Part shown: positions 33,781 to 45,203 of the stretch, one piece after another
Numbering within the stretch: the first letter of the stretch is position 1
Layout of the letters: each line of letters begins with the position of its first letter
From: Hygrophila difformis
Lineage: Eukaryota > Streptophyta > Magnoliopsida > Lamiales > Acanthaceae
Length of the DNA stretch: 64,000 nucleotides
NCBI GenBank assembly: GCA_030278955.1
Contig: JAOANR010000010.1
Coordinates: 19,808,444-19,872,443 of the forward strand
Reading direction: 5' to 3'
Translations under genes and position numbers: made by a program
The notes under the pieces: model-generated
What the model saw: the letters and a program-made list of their open reading frames with translations, nothing else
Databases searched by the model: none
What the model was told of the DNA's origin: nothing

Positions 33781-35065
33781 TCACTGATCGGGAGGCGGGA
33801 ACTGCCGACACATGTAGTCATCCATCTGCCGCACATAGGCATACATGTCGGACATGGTGGCCTGCTGCTGAGCCTGCCTCGTAGCAAACGAGTCCATACG
33901 GGTCTGGTAGAAGTCCAATCTAGCATCTATGGCATCATAGCGAGCCTGCCCAGCTGCAAACCCGGCATCCATGCCGACCCGCATCTCCTGCATCATCTGC
34001 AGCATCTGAGCCATCTCCTGTCCCTGAGGTGCCACTGCAGGAGGTGGAACTACTGGAGGAGGGGGTGGCTGCTCCGATGGTACAACAAGGATCAAGCCGC
34101 CATCATCAGGTTGCGGGCGAAGTACAGCACGGGGAACCCCACGACGTAAGGCGCTACGCCGGGCAGCGTAAGTCAGGATACGGTAGCAACTGCCCGCCAC
34201 TAGATCGTACGGATCTATCTCCGGTGTCGTGCGGATCCCCTGCGCCGCGCACAATCCACAGATGAGGTGAACATGGGTAATCACCCTACTCCCTCGTCCT
34301 CTCCGCATACCCCGCAAGTTGTCCTCGATACAAGCTCCTACATTCACCCTACCGTCTTGCGCGATAAAGCAAATGGTCTCGTAGACGTGATCCAGGACAA
34401 TGTGGCTGTGCAAGCTCTCGCCAAGGGGAGTCCATCGTCGTCAAACGCAGCTCGTGACTGTGCTCGAGCTGAGGAGGCACTATGGTGCATAAGGTATCCC
34501 ACGCAGGAGCAAGAACTCGTCCCTCGGACTGTGGGCGGAATGCGCCATCGTCAGGCAAGCCAAAATAAATATTGATCGCCCGAGCACTGAAGTCGAGATA
34601 GCGACCACGAACCCATACCCGAGATAGGTCGTCACCCTCCCCGAGACCGCCAATGTTGGCGATAACCTCCATAGCCAGATAACCGGAGGCAACGCCCTCG
34701 GGATGACGTGCAAGACCGGTCCACTGCAAATACTCCAAGACTGCACTGACCCTGTCATCGGTCAGATGATGAGGATATATGCCTCTCTCAGGGACATAAG
34801 CCCTGTTTAGACGAAGCTCGTCGAAATAGAAGTCCTGGGCAGCCCTCGTCCTAAACAGGAACCTGTCGTGCCGGTGAGGACGCACCTCGTCAGGGAGACC
34901 CCTGAGTCTCGGGCCCCGCTGCTCCTCGTCCTCCTCTGACTCGCTCTCATCGAAGTCAGGCATCGCCGGAGCGGCATGGCTGGGGCCAGCCTCATCAGTA
35001 ACTCGTCTCCTAGTCCTCGGAGGACACATGAGAGACGCCAAAACGACCCACAAAAAGAGCAACAT
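33781..35065 (-). pseudogene. R2 antisense gene (aORF), plant transposon-protein-like, one internal deletion
   Basis: The frame starts at the ATG at 35063-35065, directly after a predicted splice acceptor. N-terminal MLLFLWVVLASLM is hydrophobic and followed by Arg residues, like a signal anchor. An acidic linker (ESESEEDEEQ) follows, then a globular domain with VWVRGRYLDFSARAINIYFG and, in a second frame, GRVNVGACIEDNLR. These patches recall the plant 'putative transposon protein' domain of Athila env-like proteins. The tail has Pro runs and an amphipathic coiled coil ending FPPPDQ. Compared with the R5 copy about a dozen residues are lost near 34410, shifting the frame. Known antisense ORFs occur in some plant gypsy elements; this one replaces gag-pol. 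Confidence 0.75.
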
Positions 35066-35066
35066 C

Positions 35067-35690
35067 CTGCAAATCATCCAATACCAATCATAAGACTAAA
35101 TTCCACACAAAACTCAAGCAGGAATATGTAAGGGACATCAATATAATCTTCCAAGATGACTACGCCATAAGAACATCAAATCCTACTGTTCACTAAGACA
35201 AACCGGACGGTAATCTGGGCGAAGGATGTGCTCAAACTAATTCCCAAAACCTTTGTGGCATTTCGTCGAGCACGTTATGTGCGCAATAAACCAAAACCTA
35301 AGTTACTAACAAACACACGGAAGATTGCCCACAAAATGAAACAATCACTCTAATAACAACACAACATTTCCTTACAGCACCAAACAACAAGGAAACGAAT
35401 TAATAATCACACCCCAATAACAACCAAACATCAAAAACTTCATAGCCTTTCTAGGGATTCAAATCCAACAAGAATTTGCCAAAAACATAAACACATTGTG
35501 GCATAAATACAGGCAAGGCAACAAGAGTAACAACAATTACCACGTACAATTGCTAATTTGCACAAATCAAGCCTAAAGATAACAAACCCCCAATTTTTGT
35601 ACATAAACCCTAATTCCTAAATCTCTTCACAAATCAAGTCATTCAAAGCATAAAAATTGAAATTAGTAAGTGGGTTTAGTAGATTCATAC
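35067..35690 (-). other. Intron in the antisense gene (R2 copy)
   Basis: On the minus strand the donor AAG|GTATGA is at 35690 and the acceptor TTTGCAG ends at 35067, one base before the ATG. Length 624; the R5 copy has 625 with matching sites. Confidence 0.65.
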
Positions 35691-35910
35691 CTTGGTGAGT
35701 GAAATTGAAGTCGAAATCAAGCAAACGGGAAGGTAACTCGCCGGATTTAGAGAGAATTGGGGGTGTGGTCTCGAATGGGAAATGGGGGAAGTGGCTCGCG
35801 CGGAGCGAGAGCCCTATTTCTCGAACAGGGGCAGCCGCGCGCTCGCCGCGCGCTGAAGCCCCATACCGCGCGGCCACCGCGCGGGACCCGGAGGGAGTTT
35901 TATTTTTTTT
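35691..35910 (-). promoter_or_regulatory. GC-rich promoter and leader exon of the antisense gene (R2 copy)
   Basis: The block 35790-35895 is rich in CGCG words (GCGCGCTCGCCGCGCGC) inside AT-rich DNA. Downstream on the minus strand comes a C/T-rich leader ending at the donor. The R5 copy has a matching CpG-rich block at 51955-52060. Promoter function is inferred. Confidence 0.5.
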
Positions 35911-36102
35911 CCTGTTTCGCTTAATCTCTTTTGCTATACACCCCTCACTTAACCCGAGCATATATTGGCGGTGAGATACAACGACATGGGGTATCACCGA
36001 CATCATTAATGACAAAGACAGTAGAATTGCCTCGCATTTTCTTTTTGTAAGGCAACAGCAAACCCTCGGGACGAAGAAAACATAGGAACCATAAGAAATC
36101 CT

Positions 36103-36444
36103 GTGAAGAGTGGGAAAATCGCTTATCGACTAGCGTCACCACTCCAATTTGCTCGTGTTCACGACGTATTCCACGTCTCCCAATTGAAGAAGTATGTACA
36201 CGATCCGACCCATGTACTCCCACCGGAAAAAGTCAAATTTGAGGATGACTTGAGTTACGAGGAAGTTCCGGTGCGAGTACTTGACACAAAGGAGAGAGTA
36301 ACGAGGAATAAGACCGTGGGAATGGTCAAGGTCCTTTGGTCCAACCACGAGACGGAGACGGCAACGTGGGAGTTGGAGGCCGACATGAAACAACGTTATC
36401 CTACCCTCTTCCAAGATGAGTCGGCCACAGTTATGGGGACATAA
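36103..36444 (+). pseudogene. R2 integrase C-terminal/chromodomain-like remnant
   Basis: About 113 residues remain: HDVFHVSQLKKYVHDPTHVL, then the chromodomain-type segment VKVLWSNHETETATWELEAD, ending VMGT. The same tail closes pol in R4. All catalytic parts are gone; the remnant lies next to the antisense promoter and ends at the hairpin preceding the polypurine tract. It may persist because the terminal codons overlap the cis hairpin. Confidence 0.85.
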
Positions 36445-36445
36445 C

Positions 36446-39400
36446 TGTAATACCATAAAAATTACCCGAAATAATTGTAATTCACTAAAGAGGCTTTTAT
36501 TAAATATTTAATCACTTGCTTAAAGAATTAGTATATTGATTTTTCTACAAAACAACACTTGAAAATTTATATATGTAAATTTGTCTTTTCCAAAAGAAAT
36601 ATAAATTTCAATATCATGGGTAATAGAATTATATAGTTTATGGAATATTTTTTAAATCTATTGTTTAAATTATATATATAAGTTTTTATATATATACACA
36701 TTGGTCTTGAAAATTATTATGAGGATAGTATGTGAATATTTTAAGTACTTTGATATTCATTATGGAATAAATTTTTATAAAAATAAAAGTATGAGTTTTT
36801 ATGTGAATCTATGAGAATTAACTTTTATATATAAGAAACTATATTCATAGATTATAATTTTTATTTGATGATGACATGAAGACTTTGTGGTTTGAGTATT
36901 GTTATGAATAAAATAAAATCATGCAAGTATATTATTATTATTTTTTTTTGAAAGCACATTAATATAAATACAATACTTGAAATAAATAAATAAATATTAT
37001 ATTATCATATCCAACTCATTGAGTATAAATGCATGCCACTAAATAATGGCAAGAATAATAATTTTTGTAGACAAGCTAATACTTCAATCATTTTCATGAT
37101 ACACTACTTACACATATATAAGGCTAAACGCAATTGCAAGAAATTTTCTTCCTAAACAAATAGATGAAAAATCTACATGATTAACAAGTGTCATGGATGA
37201 ATGGCTAGCAAAGAAAGGTGATCAATTATCTCTTGAACCCACCAAGATTAATAGCCTCCATAATAGGCAAACCATTATGTTAATAGACAACATGATGGAC
37301 AAAATTAATAGCCTCCCAAATTAATAGCCTCTTTGTTAGGCTATAAGGACCAAATGAGTGGATACAAATACTCTAACCATTATTGTTCAAGACACACTTA
37401 ATTGGATGATTGGTGAGGTTGTAATCACTCTCACAATGTGTCATGTTCAATTGTTCAAATCTTAGCCTATAAATAGAGGGAGTTTCTAGCCTTCAAACAC
37501 ACCAATCTCATCCATCTCATTAGCCAAATTCACTACCCATTTTATTCTTCAAAGTTCTCCCACATAGTGAGCATATCTTAAGGATTGTGGAGTCTTGTAG
37601 GCTTGGCAACCTTCGTCATTCTAAGAGTTCTAACTCTTCTCAACACTTGGTTAGTAAGATATCATCCTTGAAACTTGTATCTCAGAGATCTAAATCTTTT
37701 ATTTTTATACTATAAATTGATTTCCCTCTATTTGTCGAATTTCAGCGAAACCCGTAATTTGTGGTGCGAATCTTGTGTTATAACGACCATTATCTTTGAA
37801 TCTCCTTGCTCTTATACATCAATTCAGTAAGTTAACACTCTCTACTTTAAGTTTTGGAGATTCCAATCCATGTTTTAAGAATACAAAATTAGAATCCCCA
37901 CATTATACCAAAATCTGTCAGTTTTTCGTTTACGTAAAGATCCATCTTTTTAAACTATTTTGGTACAATATCCCTCAAAGGTTCCTTCATAAAACTTGTT
38001 CCTTATTGAGTTGAGTATATTTCTGGAATTTTATAATTTTTAGAAATCGTATGAAAAAGTTATGGGATCCGCTTTATCGAAAGTTCGAAATCTCTTTTTG
38101 TTGAAATCTAAGAAATGATAGTGTTTTCTGAAATCCACATTTTTGAAGGTCTTAAGTGTCTCAAAGCCAAATGGTTTCTTCATGAAAAATATTTATCTAT
38201 GTGTTATCTACCTTGTGGTAAAATTTTAGAATTTTTGGTCGCGAATTACTATTTTTAAAACCTGTGGAAAATTATAGAGTCACTATTGAATTTCTGGCAG
38301 AATACATGTTCTGTAAAGAACTCAATTTTTGAAATGTTTCCATACCTTATTTTGAAAAGTGTAAAACATGAAACTTGTTCAACTATGTGTTGAGTATCTA
38401 CAGTTTAAATTTCATAGCAATCGCCTTTCCTATGAATTTTTAAACTGACTTGGTGTAAACTGCGATGTTGGACTTGATTTTTGGTCCAAATGAGAAATTG
38501 TTGGATTTTGAGATCCATGAAATGATATTTCTATATTTATGAGATATTGATATGGGAGTTAAATGTTGAAATGATATTTGGCATTATTGAATGCCCTTGT
38601 GATGAGGTTACTCCCTTGAGATTGTTGAAAACTCTTTTAAAGAGGATATTATGTGGAAAATTATGGAAAACTCTTTTAAATCCATTGTGCACTATTAACT
38701 TGAGTAAGATGCCATACTTGATAGAGGGCTAATGCACTAGGGATGTGTTTTGCGGGGCCTCCCCCTCTAAATATGCCAAGACGGCATTGTTGATAAATTG
38801 TGCCAAAACGGCGTTATTGCATGTATGAGTCTATACTCTTGGGTGTATCCATAATGGGTTACCCGAGGCTCCGGAGTGTGTCTTATATGAGTCCGCTGCA
38901 TGCTGATCATGACTTATGATCGATATGATATGATATGATATGATATATGGAAAATGGTGTCCTCTTGTGCATAGTTGCTACAATGGTAAGAATGAAAGTT
39001 ATTTATTTTGTTAAAGGTAATGTGTGTGATCCTTTTTAAAAGAAAAAGTGAAAATTATTTTTTTTTTAAAATGAGTGTCAACCATCATTTTAAAATCCAC
39101 TTCTTAAAGTGGAGCGGGTTGACTTACTCAGTACCATTGTACTGATAAAAAGTTGTTGTGTTATCTTTTTACAGATATTGGAGCTGACATGTGAACTGCA
39201 TCTCATAACATGAGCATTTGGGGATGGGATTACCTTTCATCAAAAAAATTGTTGCTTTAAGGAACCACGTACTTTTAATTATTAATGTCTTATATATTGC
39301 CTTTAGTTTATGCTTCCGCGTGAGAAAGAACAATGACTCTGGTATTAAGTACTTTAAATTCTCTTATGACTATATTTTATAAAATTGGCAATTATTTTTA

Positions 39401-39529
39401 AAGTCAAAATTTATATGTGAAGATATTTAGCCGTAGCACTTGTCAATTAAGTTAGCCAAAGGGCGAGCCTGACTGACGTGTGGCGGTAACATTCTGAAAC
39501 CTTATGAGGATGAATTTCGGGGTGTTACA
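36446..39529 (+). mobile_element. R4 5' LTR
   Basis: 3084 bp, TGTAATACC to GGGGTGTTACA. The first 900 bp are AT-rich. A GTAAGT donor-like site lies at 37827. A small hairpin cluster lies at 38780-38885 (ATGCC-AAGAC-GGCAT, a CTTGGGT/ACCCGAG stem and CTCCGGAG). An intact R5 target palindrome follows near 38904, then a (GATAT)n run at 38920-38947 and an acceptor-like CTTTTTACAG ending 39174. Confidence 0.93.
38918..38948. repeat. GATAT microsatellite
   Basis: About five tandem GATAT units; the same run occurs in the other LTR at 58785-58812. Confidence 0.85.
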
Positions 39530-39532
39530 GAG

Positions 39533-39544
39533 TGGTATCAGAGC
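39533..39544 (+). promoter_or_regulatory. R4 primer-binding site
   Basis: TGGTATCAGAGC three bases after the LTR. Confidence 0.95.
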
Positions 39545-40256
39545 ATATTTTTAAACTCTAAGTATTTGTAAACTGTTAAATATAGAACTGCATGAGGTGA
39601 TTCTGTCTAAGGAGTCTGGTTTTTAAAGATTGCCCGTCAGCCGGTGGCTCTACCAGTCTTTCCTGGGAATCAACTTTGTAGCTCTATATTTTAACTAGTT
39701 GGCAAATTACTTAGAAGGCGGTACCCTCTAATCTTAGCATTTCTTGGTTAAGTTAGCAACATGGCGAACTTGACTAAGGGATGCGACAGTTTAACTCCGG
39801 TTTATGGATTTAAAAAAAAAAAAATCCATTTTGAGAAAGAAATATGCAAAATATTTTTCAAAGGCCCATATGGGTTATGTTAAATTTTGAAACTTAGAAA
39901 TTATTTTTGGGGTGGGAACATATGCATTCATGAGCATGCATCATTTTCTATAAAATTTAAAAAAAGAAAAAAATAAAAGAATAAAAAATAAAAAAATAAA
40001 TAAAATATTGTTATGATATACTAAGTCAGTTGACCTTATCATAAGTGCTCTTTTTAAATTCTCTATCTTGTAATATTTTCTAGATTTATGAAATAAAGCT
40101 TGTTATTTCATTCCTTCTGGTTAATCTCTAAATAAAGTCATACTCCTAACTTAGACATTTCTGCGTTAACTCATCCTTATACTATGACCTAACGAGTTTT
40201 AGGACATAATCATCCCTTAGACTTGAACTCACTCTTGCTTAACCATCCTTAGCAGA
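39545..40256 (+). other. R4 leader before gag
   Basis: AT-rich, with A-runs near 39955-40010. It has no ORF0 counterpart. Confidence 0.6.
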
Positions 40257-41603
40257 ATGGCACCCCGTGCAAGGACTAGAAAAATCCTTCGAAGTGTTAA
40301 TGCCCTCAACAACATGGAGCCACACCAAAATCCAAACATGACTAACCACGAAGTGCCAGCAACACTGGGTGTATCCAATCAACAAGTTGTACCACCTGCA
40401 CACAATATACATCACCCTGACACCACCAACAATCAGGGTGTTGGACACAACATGGTACCTCCTAATCAGGGAGCACCCAACAACCAAACCCGTCAGAATC
40501 AAAATACGCCAAACTCGTTTGACAATGATCGCCTAAGGATCATTGAGCAAATGCTCATTGCCTTGGGTCAGGGTCAAATTAATCAAGCCACAGCAGTTGT
40601 GCCGCCATCTCAAGCCCAGCTCAATCACCTAGCAGTGGTGAACCAATACAGACCACCTCGTTATGATGGGCAGGAGGACCCTACTAAATTGGAGGATTGG
40701 ATAAAAAGTTTCAACAAGCTACTCGAGGCGACTCGTTGCCCAGATGAGCAGAAGATTACTGTAGCCTCGTACTTTTTAGGAGGTGATGCAGATGACTGGT
40801 GGCAGTTACAGAAGAGAGAGCTGGATGATCATGAGGAGTATACATGGGAAAACTTTACAGAAGCTCTAAGAGAAAGGTTTTACCCGATGAGTACCAAAGC
40901 AGCAATGTATGAAGAGTTTCTGTCGTTACGACAAGGAGCACAATCTGTACAAGAATACTATGTCAGATTCAAGGAGTTAGTCAGATTTGCTCCTAAGTTA
41001 GTCTCCACCGATGCCCAGAAGGCACAGAAGTTCGAAATGGGATTAAACCTCTCCATTAGAGAAGTGGTGGCTGGAGTTCAGTATCCTACCCTCCAAGCGA
41101 TCTACGATCGAGCTGTCGCAGTTTCTCGTGTACAACAGATGAAGAGAAAAGCCGGGGAGTCTAGCCGCGGATTCCAAGGACAGGACAAGAGGATTCGGGA
41201 CAACCGAGGAAGCAGCAGCAACAACAACCACCTCAGCAACAATAAAGGCAATATTCGGGGTGGGCAGAATCGACCCGTCCAGGGAAACAAAGGAGAGGGC
41301 AACAATGGTACTAGAAACCATGAAGGGTACATACCACAATGCCCAAAATGCAACAAGCCCCACTTGGCTAGAGGATGCCCCAAGCCGGGTACATGTTATA
41401 GATGTGGCCGAGAAGGTCATATGAGGAAGGAGTGTAAGACCCGCATTGAAAATATTACAAAAAGAGATGACCTTATCAATATCCCCACTCAGCCAAATAA
41501 TCAGGCTGTGCGAAACGGAAATAATCAAGGACAGAGGCCTCAGCAAAATAGAAACCAACAAGGGAACCATGGAGCACCTTATAGGGCGGCTCAATGTTAT
41601 TAA
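40257..41603 (+). CDS. R4 Gag protein
   Basis: Intact 448-residue frame. The N-terminal ~95 residues are Asn/Gln-rich and low in complexity. The Gag domain (about 120-280) contains [11 protein letters not shown] and [20 protein letters not shown]. Two zinc knuckles follow ([27 protein letters not shown]) and a Gln/Asn tail. The related R1 gag continues in frame into protease. Here pol is in the +1 frame and the last gag residues are out-of-frame protease linker, so a one-base indel in the low-complexity tail is the likely cause. Confidence 0.92.
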   Translation: MAPRARTRKILRSVNALNNMEPHQNPNMTNHEVPATLGVSNQQVVPPAHNIHHPDTTNNQGVGHNMVPPNQGAPNNQTRQNQNTPNSFDNDRLRIIEQMLIALGQGQINQATAVVPPSQAQLNHLAVVNQYRPPRYDGQEDPTKLEDWIKSFNKLLEATRCPDEQKITVASYFLGGDADDWWQLQKRELDDHEEYTWENFTEALRERFYPMSTKAAMYEEFLSLRQGAQSVQEYYVRFKELVRFAPKLVSTDAQKAQKFEMGLNLSIREVVAGVQYPTLQAIYDRAVAVSRVQQMKRKAGESSRGFQGQDKRIRDNRGSSSNNNHLSNNKGNIRGGQNRPVQGNKGEGNNGTRNHEGYIPQCPKCNKPHLARGCPKPGTCYRCGREGHMRKECKTRIENITKRDDLINIPTQPNNQAVRNGNNQGQRPQQNRNQQGNHGAPYRAAQCY

Positions 41604-44600
41604 TCAGGCAGATCTTTCAACTCAAGGGGATGTGATAACAGGTACATTTACGGCTTTAAGTGTGCCTGTTAAGGTTTTATTCGATTCTGGAGCAAGTTGT
41701 TCGTTTATCTCTTCTAGAATCTTGCCTGAATTAGAGATGCCAAAACCTAAAATGATTAAATTAGGAATTCAGTTGCCTTCGGGAAAAATTGTATCGTGCA
41801 CCAAACGATACGATGGGATTCCTATAGTCATTAAGAACCTTGAGTTCTATGCAAACTTAGTAGAATTTGACCTTAAAGATTTTGATATTATATTGGGAAT
41901 GGATTGGCTTACCCAATATAAAGCTGTAATTGAGTGTCAGAAACACAAAATTTCACTGTCTAAGATGAGAGGCAAAAAGGTCAACTACTATGTCCAACTC
42001 CCCAAACGTAAGACTAAGGTAGTAAACGCCTTAAAATTTTATAGTCTTATGCAGAAAGGATATATGCTTTATGCATGCTATATCCATAACCTCAAGTTAA
42101 AGGAGAATAAAATTGATGACATTCCAGTAGTGAGGGAGTATCCAGATGTATTCCCAGAAGAAATTCCTGGAATGCCTCCAGAACGTGAAGTCGAGTTTAC
42201 AATCGATCTACTTCCCGGAACAGAACCTGTATCAAAAGCTCCTTATCGCATGGCAACCCTAGAAATGAATGAACTCAAGGAGCAACTTGAGGAATTATTA
42301 CAAAAGGGGTATATACGACCTAGCACGTCGCCGTGGGGAGCACCAGTCTTATTCGTCAAGAAGAAAGATGGAGGGTTACGTCTTTGTATCGATTATAGAG
42401 GTTTAAATCAGGTAACAGTTAAAAACAAATACCCGTTACCTAGGATTGATGACCTTTTCGATCAACTTAAAGGTGCAACGGTATTCTCCAAGATAGATTT
42501 GCGATCCGGTTATCATCAACTGCGAATCGCTGAAAAGGATATTCCGAAAACTGCTTTCAGGACACGTTATGGACATTACGAATTTACAGTGATGTCCTTT
42601 GGGCTAACAAATGCCCCAGCAGTATTCATGAATCTCATGAATGATGTGTTTCGAGAATTTTTAGATCAATGTGTAGTCATTTTCATCGACGACATCTTGA
42701 TCTATTCAAAGAGCAATGAAGAGCATGATCAACACTTGCATCAGGTGCTAGAGACATTAAGGAAACACCAACTCTATGCCAAGTTGTCCAAGTGTGACTT
42801 TTGGCTAGAAAAAGTAGCATTTTTAGGCCACGTTGTATCAGCTGATGGAGTTTTTGTTGACCCAGCAAAAATATCAGCAATCACCGAGTGGCCTACGCCT
42901 ACTAATCAAACAGAAGTGAGAAGTTTTCTTGGACTGGCTGGATATTACAGGAGGTTCGTCAAGGACTTTTCCAAAGTTGCACGACCTCTGACTCAACTTT
43001 TGAAGAAAGGCTTGAAGTATGAATGGACAGAAAAGTGTGAATCATCATTTCAAGAGTTAAAGAAACGCCTCACAACAGCACCAATTTTAACATTGCCAAC
43101 AGAGAATGGAGATTTTGAAGTGTATAGTGACGCTTCAAAAGAGGGGCTAGGGTGTGTTTTAATGCAACAACAACAAGTCATTGCATATGCATCACGACAA
43201 TTGAAGCCTCATGAGGAGAATTATCCGACGCACGACCTAGAATTAGCAGCGGTAGTGTTCGCATTAAAGATTTGGCGACACTACTTGTACGGACGAACTT
43301 GTCGGATATTCACCGACCACAAGAGCCTTAAGTACATATTTACTCAGAAGGAGTTAAACATGAGGCAACGCAGATGGTTAGAGTTGATCAAGGATTATGA
43401 TTTGGACATCGCCTACCATGAAGGGAAAGCTAATGTGGTCGCAGATGCGTTGAGCCGCAAGACTCGACACGTGGCAAATACTCTTATCTTACCTTCGGAA
43501 TTGTATATGGACTTGGTCAAGGTAGACACGGAGCTAGTCCATTATGGAACTGTGGAAAATGTCACTAATGCTATGACCATTGAATCTACGGTATTTGATG
43601 AAATACGCAGTGCTCAACCAGGCAACATAGGTTGCTGAAGGAAAAGCAATTAGTTTTGCAATCCATGAGGATGGAAGCATTCGCTTCAAATGGAGATGGT
43701 GCGTACCGCATAAATGCGTAGAGCTAAAGCGAAGATTAATGGAAGAAGGCCACAACACCCCGTATTCAGTACATCCAGGGGGTGATAAGCTTTATAAGGA
43801 TTTAAAGAAGGTTTATTGGTGGCCAAGGATGAAGAATGAGGTTGTTGAGTTTGTGGCTAGATGTTTAACCTGTCAAAAGGTTAAAGCAGTACGTCAGAAG
43901 CCCTTAGGACTCATGAAACCATTGGAAATCCCGAGTTGGAAATGGGATAGTATATCAATGGATTTTGTTTCAGGACTACCACGATCACCAAAAGGAATGA
44001 ATAAAATTTGGGTAATTGTTGATAGATTGACAAAGATTGCGATCTTCATACCAATGAAGGATACATGGTCTATGGATCAATTAGCAAGAGCATATATCAA
44101 TAACGTGGTTCGACGACATGGAGTGCCACATGATATAATCTCTGATAGAGACAGTAGATTTGTCTCTCATTTTTGGACCAAGCTGCAAGAAGCTCTTGGT
44201 ACCCAAATTAAAATGAGCACCGCTTTTCACCCGATGACGGATGGACAAACAGAAAGGACAATCCAAACACTGGAGGACATGCTGAGAGCATGCGTTCTTG
44301 AATTTAAAGGAAGTTGGGAAAACCATCTACCTTTGATAGAGTTCTCTTACAATAACAGCTATCATGCTAGTATAGGCATGGCACCGTTTGAGGCACTCTA
44401 TGGACGCAAGTGCCGAAGCCATTATGTTGGGAAAAATGTGAGAATTCTATTGTGGTTGGGCCGCAACTCATTGAAGACATGGCCCAACAGATCAAGATGA
44501 TCCAAGGGAAAATGAAGGCAGCACAAGATCGACAGAAAAGTTATGCCGATGTTAGGCGACAAGACCTAGAATTTCAAGTTGGAGATAAGGTTATGCTGAA

Positions 44601-45024
44601 AATATCACCTATGAAAGGAGTGATGCGTTTTGGAAAGCGGGGAAAGTTAAGTCCTCGATATATTGGACCGTATGACATTCTGGAACGAGTCGGAACCCTG
44701 GCATATAGACTAGCCCTACCGCCACAACTATCTCGAGTGCACAATGTGTTCCATGTTTCACAGTTAAAGAAATATGTGCATGACCCAACCCATGTACTTC
44801 AACATGAAGTAATTGAACTCAAAGAAGATCTAACTTATGAAGAGTATCCAATCCAAATACTTGACATCAAAGAAAGAACAACAAGGAACAAGACCACCCG
44901 GATTGTTAAAGTACTTTGGTCCAATCATGGTACGGAAGAAGCAACATGGGAACTAGAGGATGATATGAAGCAACGCTACCCCAATCTCTTTTTAAACGAC
45001 CAAATAACAGTTATGGGAACATAA
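41446..45024 (+). pseudogene. R4 pol (protease, RT, RNase H, integrase, chromodomain-like end), two breaks
   Basis: Frame one (to 43638) holds aspartic protease ([10 protein letters not shown]), reverse transcriptase ([10 protein letters not shown]) and RNase H ([19 protein letters not shown]). A small deletion near 43630 shifts the frame and introduces a stop. A second frame (about 43650-44440) holds the integrase HHCC region (HPGG...CLTCQ) and core, with catalytic Asp in SMDFVSGLP and ISDRDSRF and Glu in [13 protein letters not shown] second indel near 44430 returns to the first frame for the C-terminal part (FGKRGKLSPRYIGPYDILER) and chromodomain-type end (KVLWSNHGTEEATWELEDD), terminating VMGT. 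Gene order and C-terminus fit Tekay/Del chromoviruses. Only two lesions suggest moderate age. Confidence 0.93.
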
Positions 45025-45046
45025 CTGTAGGCTTAAGGGGAGGAGG
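45008..45046 (+). promoter_or_regulatory. R4 first hairpin and polypurine tract at the pol stop
   Basis: CAGTTATG-GGAA-CATAACTG (45008-45027) encodes the last pol residues and contains the stop codon in its right arm. The purine tract is at 45034-45046, then TGTAACCACCCG. Confidence 0.85.
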
Positions 45047-45165
45047 ATGTAACCACCCGACACAATCTTGATAGGGTATGTTCAAAATCTCCTAACTTTT
45101 TTTTCTTTTCCATTAACTTTTATCTTATATTCCGCATATTAGATTGCCATAGTAGTTTTCATTAA
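45047..45165 (+). other. R4 segment between two polypurine tracts
   Basis: It begins TGTAACCACCCG, an LTR-start-like sequence, and continues AT-rich without an ORF. Same position as the relic in R3 and R5. Confidence 0.6.
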
Positions 45166-45203
45166 AACTTCGAGGACGAAGTTGATTCTTAAGGAGGGTG
45201 GAT
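45166..45203 (+). promoter_or_regulatory. R4 second hairpin and functional polypurine tract
   Basis: AACTTCG-AGGA-CGAAGTT (45166-45183) is perfect, followed by AAGGAGGG and the LTR start at 45204. Confidence 0.9.

Noticed and set aside
41570..41610. Programmed ribosomal frameshift between gag and pol of R4
   Set aside because: R1 has gag and pol in one frame, and R3 shows the opposite shift at the same linker, so random indels in a low-complexity tail explain it better.
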